Position numbers and translations under genes: made by a program. A stretch of 64,000 bases of DNA from Mucilaginibacter rubeus (GTDB taxonomy: Bacteria > Bacteroidota > Bacteroidia > Sphingobacteriales > Sphingobacteriaceae): contig NZ_CP043450.1 of the NCBI RefSeq assembly GCF_003286415.2, forward strand, positions 4,464,001 through 4,528,000. Reading direction: 5' to 3'. The notes beneath the pieces were generated by a model. It made no database searches. It saw nothing but the letters and a program-made list of their open reading frames with translations, and was not told where the DNA came from. The first letter of the stretch is position 1, and each line of letters begins with the position of its first letter. Of the stretch, positions 34,757 through 42,902 are shown one piece after another.

Positions 34757-34812
34757 TGTCGTCCTTCCGTACACCTGTGTTACTTCATCTTTGGACATTC
34801 GGTGGACAGCGC
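34757..34812 (-). repeat. D-family dispersed repeat
   Basis: Second D copy, close to that at 34325-34379 (shared CATCTTTGGACAT and GGTGGACAGCGC ends), placed between two A elements. Confidence 0.75.
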
Positions 34813-34830
34813 CAACCACTATATCCACCA

Positions 34831-34991
34831 CGTCATTGCGAGGCACGAAGCAATCCCCTACTTACAGAGCGGCTAAGCAAATCCCCTTGTACAGTTCGCG
34901 ATTGCTTCGTACCTCGCAATGACGCGCGGAGAGGGATTGCTTCGTGCCTCGCAATGACGCGCGGAGAAGGGTTGCTTCATTCCTCAATGAT
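34831..34991. repeat. A-family palindrome plus two extra half copies
   Basis: A full 95-bp type A element occupies 34831-34924. It is followed by two further copies of its right arm only, at 34935-34959 (ending CTCGCAATGACG) and a degraded one at 34970-34991. The tandem right arms suggest local duplication or incomplete insertion. The interval up to the Nudix gene stop at 35108 has no gene. Confidence 0.8.
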
Positions 34992-35107
34992 GCAAGGAGA
35001 GGCCTCGGAGATCTATTAAAAACAAAAAGGGCTGGAAAATCTTCCAACCCTTCTCTTCTATAATTCTATTTCTTTCTTGCTTTCTGAATCTTGACTTCCT
35101 GATTCTA

Positions 35108-35791
35108 TCACACAAGGTTCATCTCTCCCTGAAAAATCTTACCGTACTTGCGTTTGTCAAACTTGTACAGTTTGGCAGCACGGTATGATACGCCTTTCTG
35201 CTTCTCGTCAAGCTCTTTCAAAAAGCCGTAGCTCAGCATTTTTTTGCGGAAGTTACGCTTATCCAGTTTCTTATCTAACACAGCCTCGTAAAGCGACTGT
35301 AGCTGCGTTAAAGTAAATTTTTCGGGCAGTAATTCAAACGCTATCGGCTGATAGTGCAACCTGCGCTTTATTTTATTGAAACCTGTTTTGAATATCTCGC
35401 TGTGGTCAAACGCCAGCTTGGGCAGCTCGCTTACCGGGTGCCAGAACGCTTTTTTGGCGTACTGCGTTACCGGGCGCAACTCTTTCTGACCGTTTATGCG
35501 GATCAAGGCGTAATAGGCTACCGTAATTACACGGCCCTGCGGGTGACGGTTTACCTCGCCAAAGGTGTGGAACTGTTGCATATGCAAATCGCGCAAACCC
35601 GTAAGCTCGTATAATATACGCTCGGCGGCATCATCAATGCTTTCGTCCTGCTCTACAATATAGCCGGGCAACGCCAGCCAATCCTTGTACGGCTCCTCAT
35701 TCCTCTCAATAAGCAAAATTTTAAGCTCGCCGGCTTCAAAGCCGAATATCACGCAGTCAATAGAGAATACGGAATCAAACTTGGGTAACAT
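35108..35791 (-). CDS. NrtR-like regulator: degenerate Nudix domain fused to winged helix
   Basis: A 227-residue protein. The start is the ATG at 35791; a TTG three codons earlier is less likely. The N-terminal half is a Nudix fold, LPGYIVEQDESIDDAAERILYELTGL, where the Nudix box should read REUxEExGU but has RILYELTGL. Loss of these metal-ligand glutamates is typical of Nudix proteins that bind, rather than hydrolyse, a nucleotide or sugar ligand. The C-terminal third (KLDKRNFRKKMLSYGFLKEL) is a winged helix. In Bacteroidota, relatives regulate sugar or NAD metabolism. It is divergent from pfkA, a likely target. Confidence 0.87.
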   Translation of the reverse strand: MLPKFDSVFSIDCVIFGFEAGELKILLIERNEEPYKDWLALPGYIVEQDESIDDAAERILYELTGLRDLHMQQFHTFGEVNRHPQGRVITVAYYALIRINGQKELRPVTQYAKKAFWHPVSELPKLAFDHSEIFKTGFNKIKRRLHYQPIAFELLPEKFTLTQLQSLYEAVLDKKLDKRNFRKKMLSYGFLKELDEKQKGVSYRAAKLYKFDKRKYGKIFQGEMNLV

Positions 35792-35880
35792 TAGTTCCAA
35801 ACTATTAGTGAGATTTAGTTAATAAGTTTAAATATATAGCCTTAATCTCTAATCCAAAAAAAAATAAATAAAATTTAATG

Positions 35881-35893
35881 GTGTAATTTACAC
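35881..35893. promoter_or_regulatory. Candidate operator GTGTAA-T-TTACAC
   Basis: A perfect 6+1+6 palindrome in the 138-bp space between the Nudix/winged-helix regulator and pfkA, immediately upstream of a -7-like element. It is the only strong dyad in this intergenic region and is a candidate binding site for the divergent regulator. Confidence 0.5.
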
Positions 35894-35897
35894 ACAG

Positions 35898-35905
35898 TAT
35901 CTTCG
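35898..35905 (+). promoter_or_regulatory. Candidate -7 element for the pfkA operon (TATCTTCG)
   Basis: TATCTTCG differs from TAnnTTTG by one base and lies 24 bp before the pfkA start. A strong AAGGAG ribosome-binding site follows at 35918-35923, 6 bp before the ATG at 35930. Confidence 0.4.
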
Positions 35906-35929
35906 TACCGTAAACTTAAGGAGTGAAAG

Positions 35930-36916
35930 ATGCGTAAAATATCAAAAATAGGGGTTTTAACTTCAGGTGGTGATGCCCCCGGAATGAACCCTTGTATACG
36001 TGCCGTAGTTAGGACTGCACTATACAACGGACTGGAAGTTGTAGGTATAAGGCAAGGTTATAAAGGCCTTATTGACAACGATATGTACGAAATGGATAGA
36101 CGCTCGGTAAGTAACATCCTTAACCTGGGCGGTACCATTTTAAAAACCGCGCGCTGCCTGCCTTTTAAAACCGACGAAGGTATGGAGCAGGCTTACCAAC
36201 ACGCTAAAGCCCGTGGCATTGATGCCCTTGTAGTTATTGGCGGCGACGGTACTTTTACCGGTGCACTGCGCTTTTCGCGCAAATATCCCGACATTGCCGT
36301 AATGGGCGTTCCGGGTACTATCGACAACGACCTTTGCGGTTCAACCTATACCCTTGGCTTTGATACCGCTACCAATACCGTTATTCAGGCTATTGACAAA
36401 ATCCGTGATACTGCCGATGCGCACGACCGTCTTTTCTTTATCGAGGTAATGGGCCGTGATTCGGGCGCTATCGCTTTACGTGCCGGTATATCATGCGGTG
36501 CCGAGGCTATTTTACTGCCAGAACGTGCTACCGCCATTGATGACCTCATAGCCAACCTTAAAGAAGGGCACATGAACAAAAAATCATCAAGCATTGTAAT
36601 TGTTGCCGAAGGTGACAAAAATGGTGGCGTTTATGGCGTGGCAAAAGCTGTACAAGAGGAAGTTAAGAATTACGACATAAAAGTTACTATCTTAGGCCAC
36701 TTGCAACGGGGCGGTGCACCATCAAGCTTTGACCGCATTTTGGGCAGCAGGCTTGGTTTTGCAGCAGTTAACGCTTTGATAGCCGGCGAATCACAAAAAA
36801 TGGTAGGTTTGCAGGCAAATCATATCCTGATGACAGACCTTGAAGCAGCACTTAACCACCATGAGTTTAAGCTTGAAGAAGATCTTTTACAAATGATGGA
36901 TATATTATCGATATAG
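35930..36916 (+). CDS. pfkA: ATP-dependent 6-phosphofructokinase
   Basis: A 328-residue enzyme of normal length that phosphorylates fructose 6-phosphate in glycolysis. The ATP site GVLTSGGDAPGMNPCIRAVV and VIGGDGTFTGAL (Gly after GGDG, the ATP form rather than the PPi form with GGDD) are intact. The catalytic PGTIDNDLCGSTYTLGFDTA and the substrate motif EVMGRDSGAIAL are present. It is the first gene of a tight operon with a degenerate kinase paralog (7-bp gap) and gap (6-bp gap). It is divergent from the Nudix/winged-helix regulator. Confidence 0.97.
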   Translation: MRKISKIGVLTSGGDAPGMNPCIRAVVRTALYNGLEVVGIRQGYKGLIDNDMYEMDRRSVSNILNLGGTILKTARCLPFKTDEGMEQAYQHAKARGIDALVVIGGDGTFTGALRFSRKYPDIAVMGVPGTIDNDLCGSTYTLGFDTATNTVIQAIDKIRDTADAHDRLFFIEVMGRDSGAIALRAGISCGAEAILLPERATAIDDLIANLKEGHMNKKSSSIVIVAEGDKNGGVYGVAKAVQEEVKNYDIKVTILGHLQRGGAPSSFDRILGSRLGFAAVNALIAGESQKMVGLQANHILMTDLEAALNHHEFKLEEDLLQMMDILSI

Positions 36917-36923
36917 ATTATTA

Positions 36924-37772
36924 ATGATTGCAGTTGTTTATAGCGGATCGTACTTTGCACATTGGAGGCTCACTGATAAGGGAAGAACTGTGGCTTCCTT
37001 TAAAACCAATGGCATAAACCCCTATTTTAACGACGAGAAGCATATCCTTCAGCTCCTCAACAAAAACATTAACCTCATACACCACGCCGAAGAAATAAAA
37101 CGCATTTACTTCTTCGGCGCCGGTGCATCATCAGATGAGCGGAAGAAGATAGTACAAAACGCTTTTGAGGCATTCTTCAAATTTGGTAAAATATCTGTTG
37201 AGCACGATATTGCCGGGGCTGCCATTGCCTGTTGTAAAAACGAACCGGGCATTATCAGCATTTGTGGTAGCGGCACTAACGCCGCCTGGTATGATGGTAA
37301 ACGCGTTTGGCCAAACAACTATGGTTTGGGCTATATCCTGGCCGATGAAGGATCGGGCAACTGGCTGGGGCGACAACTCATCAAGGAGTTCATGAACGAT
37401 ACCCTGCCCCCATCGCTTCGTAAAAAGTTTATCCACAAGTACGATGCCGACCGTAAAAACCTGCTCGAAAAGGTTTATCGCCAAAAACAACCCGCTTTAT
37501 TTTTAAGCTCTTTTACCGATTTTTACCTCGATAACAAGAACGATCATCATCTGCAAAACGTCATAAAAAAAGGATTTAGCAAGCTAATTTCTACATATTT
37601 GTTACCTTTATATCAGCAACACCAGGGTACGTCTGTTCACTTTGCAGGCTCTGTTGCTTTTAATTTCCAGGAACACTTGTATGAAGCTGCCGCCGAAGCT
37701 GATCTGCAAATCACTAACATAATTAAAGAACCCATAAATAATTTATTAACCTACTATTCAAGTAAAAATTAA
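36924..37772 (+). CDS. BadF-type kinase paralog with degenerate phosphate-1 motif (possible pseudokinase)
   Basis: A 282-residue ASKHA-fold protein that aligns along its length with the kinase at 33331-34191: NGINPYFNDEKHILQLLN, FFGAGASSDERKKIVQ, ICGSGTNAAWYDGKRV, YILADEGSGNWLGRQL and FAGSVAFNFQEHL. The phosphate-1 loop is changed: where the paralog has IADGGSTKT this one has VVYSGSYFAHW, losing the conserved Asp and the Gly-Gly-Ser-Thr-Lys-Thr core. It may no longer bind ATP normally, and may sense a sugar phosphate or act as a partner. It sits between pfkA and gap with 6-7 bp gaps, so it is co-translated with central glycolysis. Confidence 0.85.
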   Translation: MIAVVYSGSYFAHWRLTDKGRTVASFKTNGINPYFNDEKHILQLLNKNINLIHHAEEIKRIYFFGAGASSDERKKIVQNAFEAFFKFGKISVEHDIAGAAIACCKNEPGIISICGSGTNAAWYDGKRVWPNNYGLGYILADEGSGNWLGRQLIKEFMNDTLPPSLRKKFIHKYDADRKNLLEKVYRQKQPALFLSSFTDFYLDNKNDHHLQNVIKKGFSKLISTYLLPLYQQHQGTSVHFAGSVAFNFQEHLYEAAAEADLQITNIIKEPINNLLTYYSSKN

Positions 37773-37778
37773 AAAATC

Positions 37779-38774
37779 ATGAAAATAGGAATTAACGGTT
37801 TCGGCCGTATTGGCCGCCTGGCATTCAGGGCTGCAATTGAAAGACCAGACATTGAAGTTGTTGGTATTAATGACCTTGTTGAGCCAGATTACATGGCTTA
37901 CATGTTAAAATACGATTCAACTCACGGTCAGTTCAAAGGTACTATTGCTGTTGAAGGCGGTCATTTGGTTGTTAACGGTAAAACCATCCGCGTTACTGCC
38001 GAAAAAGATCCTGCTAACCTTAAATGGAATGAAGTAGGTGCTGAGGTAGTAATCGAATCAACCGGTTTGTTCTTAACTCAGGAAACTGCTCAAAAACACA
38101 TCGACGCCGGTGCTAAAAAAGTAGTAATGAGTGCTCCAGCTAAAGACGATACCCCTACATTCGTAATGGGTGTTAACCACAAAGCGTTAAAAGCCGATCA
38201 AAACATCGTTTCAAACGCTTCATGTACTACCAACTGTTTAGCGCCTATCGCTAAAGTATTGGACGATAAATTTGGTATCGAAGAAGGTTTGATGACTACT
38301 GTACACGCTGTTACTGCAACTCAAAAAACAGTTGACGGCCCATCTGCAAAAGATTGGAGAGGCGGTCGTGGTGCTTACCAAAACATCATCCCTTCATCAA
38401 CAGGTGCAGCTAAAGCAGTAGGTTTAGTTTTACCTCAGTTAAAAGGTAAATTAACAGGTATGAGCTTCCGTGTTCCGGTTGCCGACGTTTCTGTAGTTGA
38501 CTTAACTGTACGCCTGAAAAACGGTGCTTCATACGAAACCATCAAAGCTGCAATGAAAGAAGCTTCTGAAGGCGAATTAAAAGGCATCCTTGGCTACACT
38601 GAAGACGAAGTTGTATCTGAAGACTTTAAAGGTGATGTACGTACTTCAATTTTCGACGCAAAAGCCGGTATCGGTCTGAACGATAACTTTGTTAAAGTTG
38701 TATCATGGTACGATAACGAGTGGGGTTACTCAAACAAACTGATTGACCTTGTTCAGGAAATTGGCAAATTATAA
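37779..38774 (+). CDS. gap: Glyceraldehyde-3-phosphate dehydrogenase, type I
   Basis: A 331-residue NAD-dependent enzyme of glycolysis. It shows the Rossmann motif INGFGRIGRLAFR, the catalytic SNASCTTNCLAP (active-site Cys), HAVTATQKTVDGPS and the C-terminal WYDNEWGYSNK. It is the last gene of the pfkA operon and is followed by a strong terminator. The coding style (Lys AAA, Ala GCT, Val GTT) is that of a highly expressed gene and differs from its neighbours. Confidence 0.98.
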   Translation: MKIGINGFGRIGRLAFRAAIERPDIEVVGINDLVEPDYMAYMLKYDSTHGQFKGTIAVEGGHLVVNGKTIRVTAEKDPANLKWNEVGAEVVIESTGLFLTQETAQKHIDAGAKKVVMSAPAKDDTPTFVMGVNHKALKADQNIVSNASCTTNCLAPIAKVLDDKFGIEEGLMTTVHAVTATQKTVDGPSAKDWRGGRGAYQNIIPSSTGAAKAVGLVLPQLKGKLTGMSFRVPVADVSVVDLTVRLKNGASYETIKAAMKEASEGELKGILGYTEDEVVSEDFKGDVRTSIFDAKAGIGLNDNFVKVVSWYDNEWGYSNKLIDLVQEIGKL

Positions 38775-38794
38775 TTGCTGATTTTATCAGATAT

Positions 38795-38829
38795 AAAAAC
38801 GCCCTTCGGATAACCGGAGGGCGTTTTTT
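38795..38829 (+). terminator. Rho-independent terminator of the pfkA-gap operon
   Basis: AAAAACGCCC and GGGCGTTTTTT flank a short extra stem (CGG/CCG) and loop, 21 bp after the gap stop codon. The T run is long. Confidence 0.92.
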
Positions 38830-38833
38830 GTTT

Positions 38834-39030
38834 GTCTGAACCGGGATTTGGGTTGATTTTTCGGATAGACAGGATTTTTGTTTGCCTTGGCGGATTTATA
38901 GGATTGTTGCAACACACAGCATGCTTAGTAAATTCAATTATCTGAACTCGAATTTATGGAATTTGAAGAATGGGCAGAATCATTAGCAAATTCAATAAAT
39001 TCATTTAATTCAAAAAATTTCGGTTCAGAC
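38834..39030. repeat. B-family repeat, diverged long copy
   Basis: This 197-bp stretch is bounded by GTCTGAACCG and its inverse CGGTTCAGAC. It contains internal B-type sequence such as CTGAACTCGAATT and CAAATTCAATAAATTC. It looks like two B variants joined or nested. No gene is present. Confidence 0.7.
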
Positions 39031-39050
39031 AATTTGTTACTACTGCCCCC

Positions 39051-39155
39051 GCTGCCGCAAGCGTCTTCGCTTGTGGCCCGCGTTTAGGTATACAGCCTGA
39101 TGAGCCGCTCGCATAGCTTAGCATGATGCCCACAAGCGAGGACGCTTGCGGCAGC
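39051..39155. repeat. Inverted repeat with 25-bp arms, followed by an A half copy
   Basis: GCTGCCGCAAGCGTCTTCGC continues to TTGTG on the left and is inverted on the right as CACAAGCGAGGACGCTTGCG then GCAGC, with one mismatch. The 52-bp centre has no obvious symmetry. At 39161-39185 a lone right arm of the A element follows, and a short D copy lies at 39224-39254. Confidence 0.75.
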
Positions 39156-39272
39156 AATGAGATTGCTTCGTTCCTCGCAATGACGGGTTGGTGAAGGAAT
39201 TTGCTGGTCTTTTTGATTCACAGTAATGGACACAGGAAGACGGACGGACGACAGCGCCCTCTCCCATCCGCC

Positions 39273-39701
39273 TTATTTCCCCAGCAAACCGGTTATGGCT
39301 TTCATGTGCCCAATCAGCGCATCCAGTTGTTTAACCGACATGGTGGAGATCAATGTCATAATTTGTTTTTCAGAAGCCTCGTTTAGCCCGTTAAAAACTT
39401 CCAAACCGGCATCGGTAAGCGAAAGCAGCGATACACGGGCGTCATCTGCCGAGGGTTGGCGGGCTATTAGGGCTTCCTTTTCAAACTTTTTTAATATGCG
39501 GCTCAGGTAGCCCTTATCAATACTTAAACGGTAAATGATGTCTGATGCGCTTAGCTCTTTTGCCGTAAATATTTCATAAAGTATGCGGGCTTCGGCAAGG
39601 GAATAATCGCTGTTGAGCAAATGTTTATCAAGCAAACCAATTAAATCGGTATAGAAACGGTTAAACGTTCGTATTTCCTGAATATGTTTTTGAGTGCCCA
39701 T
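39273..39701 (-). CDS. MarR-family transcriptional regulator
   Basis: A 142-residue winged-helix regulator with the MarR layout: an N-terminal dimerisation helix, YSLAEARILYEIFTAKELSASDI (HTH start), RLSIDKGYLSRILKKFEKEALI (recognition helix), the wing RQPSADDARVSLLSLTDAG, and a C-terminal dimerisation helix. It is the second gene of an operon with a GNAT acetyltransferase (6-bp gap). It probably represses its own operon through the palindrome at 40260-40290. The ligand is unknown. Confidence 0.94.
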   Translation of the reverse strand: MGTQKHIQEIRTFNRFYTDLIGLLDKHLLNSDYSLAEARILYEIFTAKELSASDIIYRLSIDKGYLSRILKKFEKEALIARQPSADDARVSLLSLTDAGLEVFNGLNEASEKQIMTLISTMSVKQLDALIGHMKAITGLLGK

Positions 39702-39707
39702 ATCTGC

Positions 39708-40223
39708 TTACCGGTTTAACGTTAAATCGTATCGGCGTTCAATCAGCTCCTTGCCAAAAGCGTTGGAGGGCTTTTCATCGCTAAGCTTAAAGCCGTACCT
39801 GGTGTACAAAGCAATTGCCGAATGTTGTTCTTCGGTTGTCCAGAGGTAGGCCTTGGTGTAGCCTCCCTGCTTCATGAAATCCAGAAATTCCTGCATCAGC
39901 TTTTTTCCCAAACCAATGCCGCGGTATTGGGGCAAAAAAATAAAATACCTAAACTGCAAAACATCACCTCCGCGGTGTTGCGCAACCAGGAAACCAATGA
40001 TCCTGTTTTCATGCTCACAGATCCAAACTTTATCTTTTGCGGTATCGTATTCAAGAGCAAAGTCTTTTAAACCCTGAAGTACGTAAGCTTCAAAATCGAG
40101 CCCGTAGCCGCATTCTTTCGCGTACAAATCGCCATGAACGTGTGCAATGTAGCCCAAATCGCCGGGGAGCAGTTTATTTCTGATTTTTATAGAAGCCAGA
40201 TCTGGTTTTAATATCGTATCCAT
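39708..40223 (-). CDS. GNAT-family N-acetyltransferase
   Basis: A 171-residue acetyltransferase with the GNAT acetyl-CoA motif: FFLPQYRGIGLGKKLMQEFL (here IFLPQYRGIGLGKKLM) in motif A, and the motif B region HSAIALYTRYGFKL. It is the first gene of a MarR-controlled operon; GNAT proteins paired with MarR genes often detoxify an amine, though the substrate here cannot be known. The start ATG at 40223 lies 37 bp from the operator palindrome. Confidence 0.92.
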   Translation of the reverse strand: MDTILKPDLASIKIRNKLLPGDLGYIAHVHGDLYAKECGYGLDFEAYVLQGLKDFALEYDTAKDKVWICEHENRIIGFLVAQHRGGDVLQFRYFIFLPQYRGIGLGKKLMQEFLDFMKQGGYTKAYLWTTEEQHSAIALYTRYGFKLSDEKPSNAFGKELIERRYDLTLNR

Positions 40224-40259
40224 AATGTGTGCTGCAATATTTATATCAACAAATATAAA

Positions 40260-40290
40260 GTTATTTGGTTGACTTTGTCAACTAAATAAC
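40260..40290 (-). promoter_or_regulatory. Candidate MarR operator
   Basis: GTTATTTGGTTGAC (40260-40273) and GTCAACTAAATAAC (40277-40290) form a 14-bp inverted repeat with a 3-bp centre and one mismatch; the core is TTGAC-TTT-GTCAA. It lies just upstream of the GNAT-MarR operon and is a good size for a MarR dimer. Confidence 0.75.
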
Positions 40291-40332
40291 AACACACCAA
40301 TGTAAATTTGAGCCTAACGTCTGGTTGTGTTT

Positions 40333-40526
40333 AAAAGATGTTTGACACAGCGTGACGGACGGGGCATCGTCAACACGTCATTGCGTGGTGAGTACAGGGG
40401 GAGGGTGCATAGCCGCTCGGCTTCTCCAACTCGTCATTGCGAGGCACGAAGCAATCGCGAACTGTACAGGGCGGATTTGCATAGCCGCTCTACTTCCGTG
40501 CGATTGCTTCGTACCTCGCAATGACG
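40333..40526. repeat. D copy, partial A copy and complete A copy
   Basis: A diverged D repeat (40333-40370, with GACACAGCG and GACGGACGGGG) is followed by a partial A element (about 40376-40417) and a complete 95-bp A element at 40432-40526. There is no supported gene between the operator and the SDR gene stop at 40592. Confidence 0.75.
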
Positions 40527-40591
40527 GCGGGGTGAAGCTTCTTACTTCCTGACTCTTAAATCTTGATTCCTGACTTCTTGACTCTCAAATC

Positions 40592-41317
40592 TTACCACGG
40601 GCTTTCGCCATAATCACTGAAGAATTTACCTGTAGGGCCATCGGTGCCTATCATGGCGTATTTAACTATTGGTGCCGCGCCGTCTTCTACCGGTTTGGGG
40701 CCGCGGTTGCCGTTAAACTCGGTATTGGTGTAGCCGGGGTTTACCATGTTTACTTTAACCTGGTCTTTAAGGTCATAGGCCAGGGCAACGGTATAAGCGT
40801 TAAGCGCTGTTTTTGACGGCCCATACGCTGCAGATTTAATTTCATAATGCTCCCATTCAGGATCGTTATGGTAGGTTAACGAACCCAGATCGGATGTTAC
40901 GTTCACAATGCGTGGGTTTGGCGATTTTTTAACCAGATCGATAAAGATACGCACCGTGCGGATCACGCCGAAAAAGTTTACTTCAAAAACCTCTTTCATG
41001 GTATCATCGCTTACGGTATCTGCCTTTTGCGGAAATGAACCGGGGATGCCGGCGTTATTGATCAGCACATCCAGATGATTGATCTTAGCTGCCAGCTCAT
41101 CATGAGCTTTTTGTACCGATGCCTCGCTGGTAACATCTATCAGCAATAGTTCAACATCGTTTATCCCTTCGGCTTTAAGCTGCTCAACAGCCTTTTGGCC
41201 CCTATCCTGATCACGACTGCCCAGGTAAATGTAGTAACCGGCCTTAGCCAGCTGACGGGCACTTTCCAACCCGATACCCTTGTTGGCACCGGTTATTAAT
41301 ACTGTTTGTTTTTCCAT
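40592..41317 (-). CDS. Short-chain dehydrogenase/reductase (SDR)
   Basis: A 241-residue NAD(P)-dependent oxidoreductase. Cofactor motif VLITGANKGIGLESA (TGxxxGIG), the LINNAGIPG motif, catalytic Ser region NVTSDLGSL and the YxxxK pair in SAAYGPSKTALNAY are all present; the sequence has the classical SDR length. Similar proteins are often carbonyl reductases. It lies 51 bp downstream of an AraC regulator on the same strand, which may control it together with the regulator's own expression. Confidence 0.94.
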   Translation of the reverse strand: MEKQTVLITGANKGIGLESARQLAKAGYYIYLGSRDQDRGQKAVEQLKAEGINDVELLLIDVTSEASVQKAHDELAAKINHLDVLINNAGIPGSFPQKADTVSDDTMKEVFEVNFFGVIRTVRIFIDLVKKSPNPRIVNVTSDLGSLTYHNDPEWEHYEIKSAAYGPSKTALNAYTVALAYDLKDQVKVNMVNPGYTNTEFNGNRGPKPVEDGAAPIVKYAMIGTDGPTGKFFSDYGESPW

Positions 41318-41368
41318 AACACAAAGCTATGGAGGGCAGCTATTTATACCGCTGCACATAGCAGGGCA

Positions 41369-42274
41369 TTAACTGTACATTTCCCGGATTTGCATTCTGT
41401 AAGCTATGGGTGTGGTACTGGTGAGGCGTTTAAAAAAGCGGTTAAAGTACGCCGAATCCTCAAAGCCAAGCTCATCGGCAATTTGCTTTACCGATAGCCC
41501 GGTGTGCAGCAGGCGGCGTTTGGCTTCAACAATAAGCCTGTCGTGAATGTGGGTGATGGCCGTTTTGCCGCTTTGCTGTTTAATAACATCAGTTAGGTGA
41601 CCGGGCGTTAGGTTCAACTGTTCTGCATAGGCGGCAACATCGTGCTGGGTGGCATAATGCTCGCCAATAAGCGCCTGAAAGCTTTTAAGCAGGCAATAGT
41701 TTAAAGTAACGCAGGTTTCGTTATACTGCTCGCTGTACAGCCTGCTCAGGTATATCACCAGTACCCGCAACCACGAGGTAAGCATTTGGTTGCGCCAGGT
41801 GCCATCGGCATTAAACTCAACCAGCATTTTGCGCATGGTGTCTTCAATAAAAACCAGGTCGGCAGGGTTAAGCTTTATTTCGTGAGCAGCAGCCGGGTTT
41901 TGAATAATGGGGAGCTGCTTGAGTATGCGGTTATCTTCCAACTGCAAAAACTCGTCGGTAAAGCTCATCATCAGGCCCTCAGTAGGGCCCGCGTGCTCTT
42001 TAAGGTGTACCTGTTGCGGTACGGTAAAATAAAAGGTATCGGGCTTTACAGTATAGGGTACAAAATCTATCCAGTGGCGGTTAGCTCCGCTTTTAATCAG
42101 TACAAACAGGTAATAATCCTTACGGTGAGGTTGCAGAAAGGCAGGGTCGAGCTTAAACTCGCCACATTGCCCGCCAGCCTCGCGCACATCAATCATGGTG
42201 TTGCCCTGCCCATCTTTTTGTTGCAGGGCAAAGGTTGGAATTACAGTTTTTTCGGGTGCAGTTAAAACAGGCAT
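41369..42274 (-). CDS. AraC-family transcriptional regulator
   Basis: A 301-residue regulator; the ATG at 42274 (MPVLTAPEKT) is chosen over a TTG 14 codons upstream. The N-terminal region (about 1-170) is a cupin-like ligand-binding domain with FYFTVPQQVHLKEH. The C-terminal two-HTH AraC domain includes AAYAEQLNLTPGHLTDVI and LSVKQIADELGFEDSAYFNRFFKRL. It lies upstream of the SDR gene in the same direction. Confidence 0.93.
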   Translation of the reverse strand: MPVLTAPEKTVIPTFALQQKDGQGNTMIDVREAGGQCGEFKLDPAFLQPHRKDYYLFVLIKSGANRHWIDFVPYTVKPDTFYFTVPQQVHLKEHAGPTEGLMMSFTDEFLQLEDNRILKQLPIIQNPAAAHEIKLNPADLVFIEDTMRKMLVEFNADGTWRNQMLTSWLRVLVIYLSRLYSEQYNETCVTLNYCLLKSFQALIGEHYATQHDVAAYAEQLNLTPGHLTDVIKQQSGKTAITHIHDRLIVEAKRRLLHTGLSVKQIADELGFEDSAYFNRFFKRLTSTTPIAYRMQIREMYS

Positions 42275-42366
42275 AAAGCAAATAACGCAATTAGTTAATA
42301 CTGTGTAAACAGCCAACCAACAGCCAATTGTAAATGTTTGGTTTTAATATCAACCAACCGCCACCA

Positions 42367-42656
42367 CGTCATTGCGAGGCACGAAGCAATCGCGAACTGT
42401 ACAGGGAGATGGTGCATAGCCGCTCTGCTTCCGTGCGATTGCTTCGTACCTCGCAATGACGGCGTGGTGAAAAATATGGGCGTTACCTCCGGCCCGGGCT
42501 ATCCGCTCATACGCCTGCAGGCCTTAACCACAGGCCGGTATCCGCTTCTATCCCTAACGCAAAATTGTCTGAGCCTGAATTCATGGAATTAATGAACTTA
42601 CAGAATGCTTGGCAAATTCAATAAATTCCAATAATTCGTTTAATTCGAGTTCAGAC
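42367..42656 (+). repeat. Composite repeat A-C-B, 290 bp
   Basis: A (42367-42461), C (42474-42561, with ATATGGGCG to CTATCCCTAACGC) and B (42567-42656, ends GTCTGAGCC and GAGTTCAGAC) lie in this order. They are the reverse complement of the B-C-A composite at 34436-34726. The element occupies the space between the AraC start and the permease stop and holds no gene. Confidence 0.85.
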
Positions 42657-42690
42657 AAAAAGACCTGCATGTCCTTAGGTTCTTTTTGGG

Positions 42691-42825
42691 TATTGGACAC
42701 AAGGGAACGGACGGACACCCCAATAAAACCCGTCATTGCGAGGCACGAAGCAATCGCGAACTGTACAGGGCGGATTTGCTTAGCCGCTCTGCCTCCGTGC
42801 GATTGCTTCGTACCTCGCAATGACG
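42691..42825. repeat. D copy followed by complete A element
   Basis: A short D repeat (42691-42718, GGACACAAGG and ACGGACGGACAC) lies just before a complete 95-bp A palindrome at 42731-42825. The interval up to the permease stop at 42903 has no gene. Confidence 0.75.
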
Positions 42826-42902
42826 TGGTGGTGAAGGGATTGCTTCCTGACTCTTGATTCCTGCCTCTTAAATCCTGACCTCTTGACTCTTGACTTCCCT
42901 CC

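Noticed and set aside
34711..35019. Open frames made within repeats (also 40327-40524, 42338-42592, 50427-50825, 50973-51305)
   Set aside because: Their translations are mostly the repeat itself (for example RHCEARSNRELY strings) and they match no protein family.
41786..42265. 159-codon + strand frame
   Set aside because: Antisense to the AraC-family gene, which has clear domain motifs.
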